Shown piece by piece: positions 5,838-7,533 of a stretch of DNA of 7,533 nt; position 1 is the stretch's first letter, and the number at the start of each line of letters is the position of its first letter. Where the stretch lies: the NCBI GenBank assembly GCA_934747325.1, contig CAKVGW010000070.1:1-7533 (forward strand). Reading direction: 5' to 3'. A program made the translations under genes and the position numbers. Origin of the DNA: an uncultured Candidatus Melainabacteria bacterium (GTDB lineage Bacteria; Cyanobacteriota; Vampirovibrionia; Gastranaerophilales; Gastranaerophilaceae). The notes under the pieces are model-generated. The model did no database searches. It was not told where the DNA came from and saw nothing but the letters and a program-made list of their open reading frames with translations.

Positions 5838-6861
5838 AGATTTATTGCAAGAAGCTTTTGCGCTTAAAGAAAGCGGACATTATAAGCATGCTATAGAAGT
5901 ATTTTATAAAGCGTTAGAACTTGATAATTCAAGTTCTGAACTTTTGCTTGAAATTGCGGATTTGTACGACAAAATCGGGAATGAAGAAAAAGCTTTAAGC
6001 TATATTCAACAAATTTTAGATCAAGAGCCGACAAATATTGATGCGTTAAAATTTCTTAAACGAGTTTTTGAAAGAAAAGAAGCTTGGCAGGAAGCAGAAC
6101 AAACCGCAAAAAATATTTACTGTATTTCACATAATTCTGCTGATTTAGCAGAAATCTTCAAACTTTTAATAAAGCAAAGCAAATTTGACGAAATTTTCGA
6201 ATTTAAATTTAATACAGATGATAAATACGTTTGCTTGGAACTTGCTCGGGCATATTATTACAAAAAAGATTTTCAAAAAGCTTTGGAAATTTTGACTAAA
6301 ATTCAACCGCAAATGGCTGATAATCAAGATTTTCTGCTGCTTTTAGGTCAATGTTATTATTACTCCAATCAAAAAGAACGCTGCATAGAAATTATCGGTC
6401 AATTTAAAGGTAAAAATGCAGAACAAATGAACTTTTTAGGGCTGGTTGAAACTTTTCTTGAGAATTATAAAGAAGCTGTTTCGTATTTCAATAATGCGAT
6501 TAAACAAAATCGTTCAAATCCTGAATACTATTACAATTTAGCAAATGTATATTTTAAGCAGGGCGAGCTTACTTTAGCTAAAAGAAATTATAATTTAGCA
6601 ATTTCAATATGTCCTGAAAATCAAAATTATCATTTTGCATTGGCAAATTTGTATTATTCCGAAAAACACTACAAAAAGGCGCTTGAAGAATTGGAAGGAG
6701 ATTTTTTCGAAGCAAGATTTTTAAAGGCAGTAATCCTTTACGAAACAGGTTATTTGGCACTTGCAAGAAAAGAATTGAGCGAATTAGCGTTAGAATATCC
6801 GAACAGACAAATGGTTAATGAGTACATGACAAGGATTAACAGCGAATTGGGGCTTAACTAA
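5830..6861 (+). CDS. Tetratricopeptide-repeat (TPR) protein
   Basis: The 343-residue protein is built almost entirely of about nine helical repeats, clear ones near 2-35, 36-69, 70-103, 134-161, 166-193, 198-230, 231-264, 265-290 and 293-325. Typical TPR positions are visible, as in ALKESGHYKHAIEVFYKALE (11-30) and YNLANVYFKQGELTLAKRNY (235-254). Residues 104-130 look degenerate and may break the superhelix. There is no signal peptide, membrane segment or catalytic motif, so it is probably a cytoplasmic scaffold or adaptor whose partner is unknown. Its ATG lies inside the end of the FtsB-like gene (overlap CATGATTAA) with only a weak upstream GGA, so translation is probably coupled. This ties its dose to a division protein and hints at a role in division or envelope assembly; that link is inferred from context only. 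Its stop overlaps mrnC tail to tail. Confidence 0.88.
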   Translation: MIKDLLQEAFALKESGHYKHAIEVFYKALELDNSSSELLLEIADLYDKIGNEEKALSYIQQILDQEPTNIDALKFLKRVFERKEAWQEAEQTAKNIYCISHNSADLAEIFKLLIKQSKFDEIFEFKFNTDDKYVCLELARAYYYKKDFQKALEILTKIQPQMADNQDFLLLLGQCYYYSNQKERCIEIIGQFKGKNAEQMNFLGLVETFLENYKEAVSYFNNAIKQNRSNPEYYYNLANVYFKQGELTLAKRNYNLAISICPENQNYHFALANLYYSEKHYKKALEELEGDFFEARFLKAVILYETGYLALARKELSELALEYPNRQMVNEYMTRINSELGLN

Positions 6862-7225
6862 AAAACTTTGTGTTTTTTATCATCGCCAAAATTTCATCAA
6901 GCCTTGGTTTGTCATGCAAATACCAAAACCCAATAAGCACTTCAAACGCAGTAGCAGGCCTATACTCATGCTGAATTGAACGTCTAGCCACCGGTATCGG
7001 CAAATTTCGTCCGCGCCTTGCAAGCTCATGCTCTTCTTCCGTTAAATTAGGTGAAATAAATTCAAGCATGTCTTTTTGAAAAGATGCTTTTACACGGTCT
7101 GTTGTAATTTTATGTAAAAGCTTTGAATTAGATGTTTGCAGAATTGTATAATCTCTAACAAAAACTTCCCAAACAGCATCGCCGATATGTGCGTAATTTC
7201 TAAGTGGCATGATTTCTTTTTGCAT
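6854..7225 (-). CDS. mrnC: Mini-ribonuclease 3 (RNase III-like, no dsRNA-binding domain)
   Basis: The 123-residue protein is a stand-alone RNase III catalytic domain of the Mini-III type, which trims 23S rRNA precursor ends as a homodimer. Visible signatures are YAHIGDAVWEVFVRD (11-25, catalytic-type Asp16 and Glu20), LHKITTDRVKASFQ (37-50), LTEEEHELARRGRN (61-74) and EYRPATAFEVLIGFWYL (87-103, Glu95). The RGRN loop and the YRxAT-FE block are typical of the family in Firmicutes and Cyanobacteria. Two starts are possible. The first ATG (7225) lies exactly 6 nt after a -10 box and so fits a leaderless mRNA; the second ATG (7210, five codons in) follows a weak AAGAAA. The first is chosen. The 3' end overlaps the TPR gene by 8 nt. 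Confidence 0.93.
   Translation of the reverse strand: MQKEIMPLRNYAHIGDAVWEVFVRDYTILQTSNSKLLHKITTDRVKASFQKDMLEFISPNLTEEEHELARRGRNLPIPVARRSIQHEYRPATAFEVLIGFWYLHDKPRLDEILAMIKNTKFFS
6859..6879. terminator. Possible weak bidirectional terminator between TPR gene and mrnC
   Basis: TAAAAAAC (6859-6866) and GTTTTTTA (6872-6879) form an 8-bp inverted repeat around a 5-nt loop (TTTGT). It spans the TPR stop codon and the 3' end of mrnC. One arm gives a U run in each direction, but with a single G-C pair the stem is weak. Confidence 0.3.
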
Positions 7226-7231
7226 AGTTAT

Positions 7232-7260
7232 ATATTAGCACAATTTTATTTTTTATTGAA
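7232..7260 (-). promoter_or_regulatory. Promoter giving a leaderless mRNA for mrnC
   Basis: On the minus strand an extended -10, TGC-TAATAT (hexamer at 7237-7232), is followed by 6 nt (ATAACT) and the ATG. The hexamer at the -35 position, 17 nt upstream, is TTCAAT (7260-7255), which matches only 3 of 6 consensus bases; the TG extension may compensate. The geometry equals that of the promoters before 4663 and 5406. Confidence 0.55.
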
Positions 7261-7300
7261 TTTTACGTTTTGAGTGGGAAATTGAGGGCAAAAAGCTTTG

Positions 7301-7319
7301 AATATACTTTAAATATACT
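7301..7319. repeat. AATATACT tandem pair, 11-bp period
   Basis: AATATACT occurs at 7301-7308 and 7312-7319, one helical turn apart, between the mrnC promoter and the tRNA-Asn promoter. It could be a regulator site, but each copy also contains a -10-like TATACT, and simple AT bias is possible. Confidence 0.3.
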
Positions 7320-7345
7320 AATTTTCAAAAAAATAAAAAAAGCTC

Positions 7346-7376
7346 TTTACAAAAAAAATTTATTTGTTATTATAAT
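7346..7376 (+). promoter_or_regulatory. Promoter for the leader element and tRNA-Asn
   Basis: TTTACA (7346-7351) serves as -35. The -10 is either TATTAT (7368-7373, 16-nt spacing, expected +1 at G7380) or the consensus TATAAT (7371-7376, 19-nt spacing, expected +1 near 7383). The first choice starts the RNA exactly at the base of the foldable element. Confidence 0.55.
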
Positions 7377-7379
7377 TAA

Positions 7380-7431
7380 GTGAGGTTACTTCAAACGAGC
7401 CGAGCGAAGGTAAGGTAAACTTGGGACTCAC
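7380..7431 (+). ncRNA. Candidate structured leader RNA upstream of tRNA-Asn (unrecognised)
   Basis: This 52-nt segment is more GC-rich than its flanks. It is closed by GTGAG (7380-7384) paired with CTCAC (7427-7431). Inside, TTACTTC (7386-7392) pairs with GAAGGTAA (7406-7413, one bulged G) around a 13-nt loop. Two alternatives compete with that helix: GTTAC (7385-7389) with GTAAAC (7415-7420), and TAAG (7411-7414) with CTTG (7420-7423). It lies just after a promoter and 24 nt before the tRNA. I recognise no riboswitch, T-box, SRP, 6S or RNase P signature. It may be a processed tRNA leader, a small RNA or a regulatory element; evidence is folding and position only. Confidence 0.35.
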
Positions 7432-7455
7432 AAACAATTAAATAAGCTAAGATAA

Positions 7456-7527
7456 TCCTCAGTAGCTCAATGGCGGAGCAACCGGCTGTTAACCGGTAGG
7501 TTGTTGGTTCGAGTCCAACCTGGGGAG
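7456..7527 (+). tRNA. tRNA-Asn (anticodon GUU)
   Basis: A full cloverleaf fits in 72 nt. The acceptor stem pairs 7456-7462 with 7520-7526 (7 bp, one T-G wobble), the D stem GCTC/GAGC lies at 7465-7468 and 7476-7479, and the anticodon stem ACCGG/CCGGT at 7481-7485 and 7493-7497. The loop CTGTTAA places the anticodon GTT at 7488-7490. The T arm is GTTGG-TTCGAGT-CCAAC (7503-7519) and the discriminator base is G7527. CCA is not encoded; a T run (7528-7533) follows at once and may be the terminator, cut by the window edge. The 5' half closely resembles cyanobacterial tRNA-Asn. Confidence 0.97.
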
Positions 7528-7533
7528 TTTTTT

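Noticed and set aside
6578..6766. Minus-strand open frame opposite the TPR gene.
   Set aside because: It is antisense to intact TPR repeats, and its Leu/Asn-rich composition is a product of the AT-rich repeats.
7380..7418. A 12-codon frame GTG...TAA beginning at the proposed +1 of the tRNA leader (VRLLQTSRAKVR), a possible leaderless peptide.
   Set aside because: It is too short to distinguish from chance, and the same bases are better explained by the paired structure.
1..7533. All nine protein genes stop with TAA, perhaps hinting at a recoded TGA or missing release factor.
   Set aside because: AT-rich genomes favour TAA, the sample is small, and no in-frame TGA was needed to read any gene.
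1..7533. Search for CRISPR arrays, insertion sequences, phage, toxin-antitoxin or defence genes.
   Set aside because: No spaced direct repeats, transposase-like or phage-like proteins or terminal inverted repeats were seen; the proteins are housekeeping or envelope types.

Overview
The window is AT-rich bacterial chromosome (roughly one third GC by eye), densely packed with nine protein genes and one tRNA gene. The tRNA-Asn (TCCTCAGTAGCTC start, U1-A72 pair, no encoded CCA) looks like the cyanobacterial type. Together with the base composition and an unusual N-terminal NFRSG-type segment on one enzyme, this suggests a non-photosynthetic relative of Cyanobacteria (Melainabacteria / Gastranaerophilales, gut type). 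That placement is an inference, not proven here. No mobile element, CRISPR array, prophage gene or clear sign of recent transfer was seen.

Layout. (1) 7-2903, plus strand: a four-gene run with 15-20 nt gaps and Shine-Dalgarno sites before genes 2-4. It holds a Gfo/Idh/MocA sugar-type oxidoreductase, a CDP-alcohol phosphatidyltransferase, the tRNA methyltransferase TrmL and the NAD(P)H-hydrate dehydratase NnrD. (2) 2908-4503, minus strand: a two-domain metallophosphoesterase/5'-nucleotidase without a signal peptide, convergent with nnrD across a 4-nt gap. (3) 4504-4662: a divergent promoter region with two short palindromes. (4) 4663-5376: an exported orphan protein, rich in predicted beta strand. 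(5) 5406-6861: an FtsB/DivIC-like division protein overlapped by a TPR-repeat protein. (6) 6854-7225, minus strand: Mini-ribonuclease 3, overlapping the TPR gene tail to tail. (7) 7226-7455: intergenic DNA with the mrnC promoter, a plus-strand promoter and a foldable 52-nt element. (8) 7456-7527: tRNA-Asn(GUU), followed directly by a T run at the window edge.

The genes are mostly housekeeping: envelope lipid or sugar chemistry, tRNA and rRNA processing, cofactor repair and cell division. The most striking signal is in the promoters. Three genes that begin transcription units (4663, 5406 and the minus-strand gene at 7225) each have a sigma70-like -10 box ending exactly 6 nt before the ATG and a -35 box 17 nt further up. 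This places the expected transcription start on the A of the ATG, so these mRNAs should be leaderless. Genes 2-4 inside the first operon have good Shine-Dalgarno sites instead. The second signal is the 52-nt element before tRNA-Asn, which can form several competing helices and matches no RNA family I recognise.
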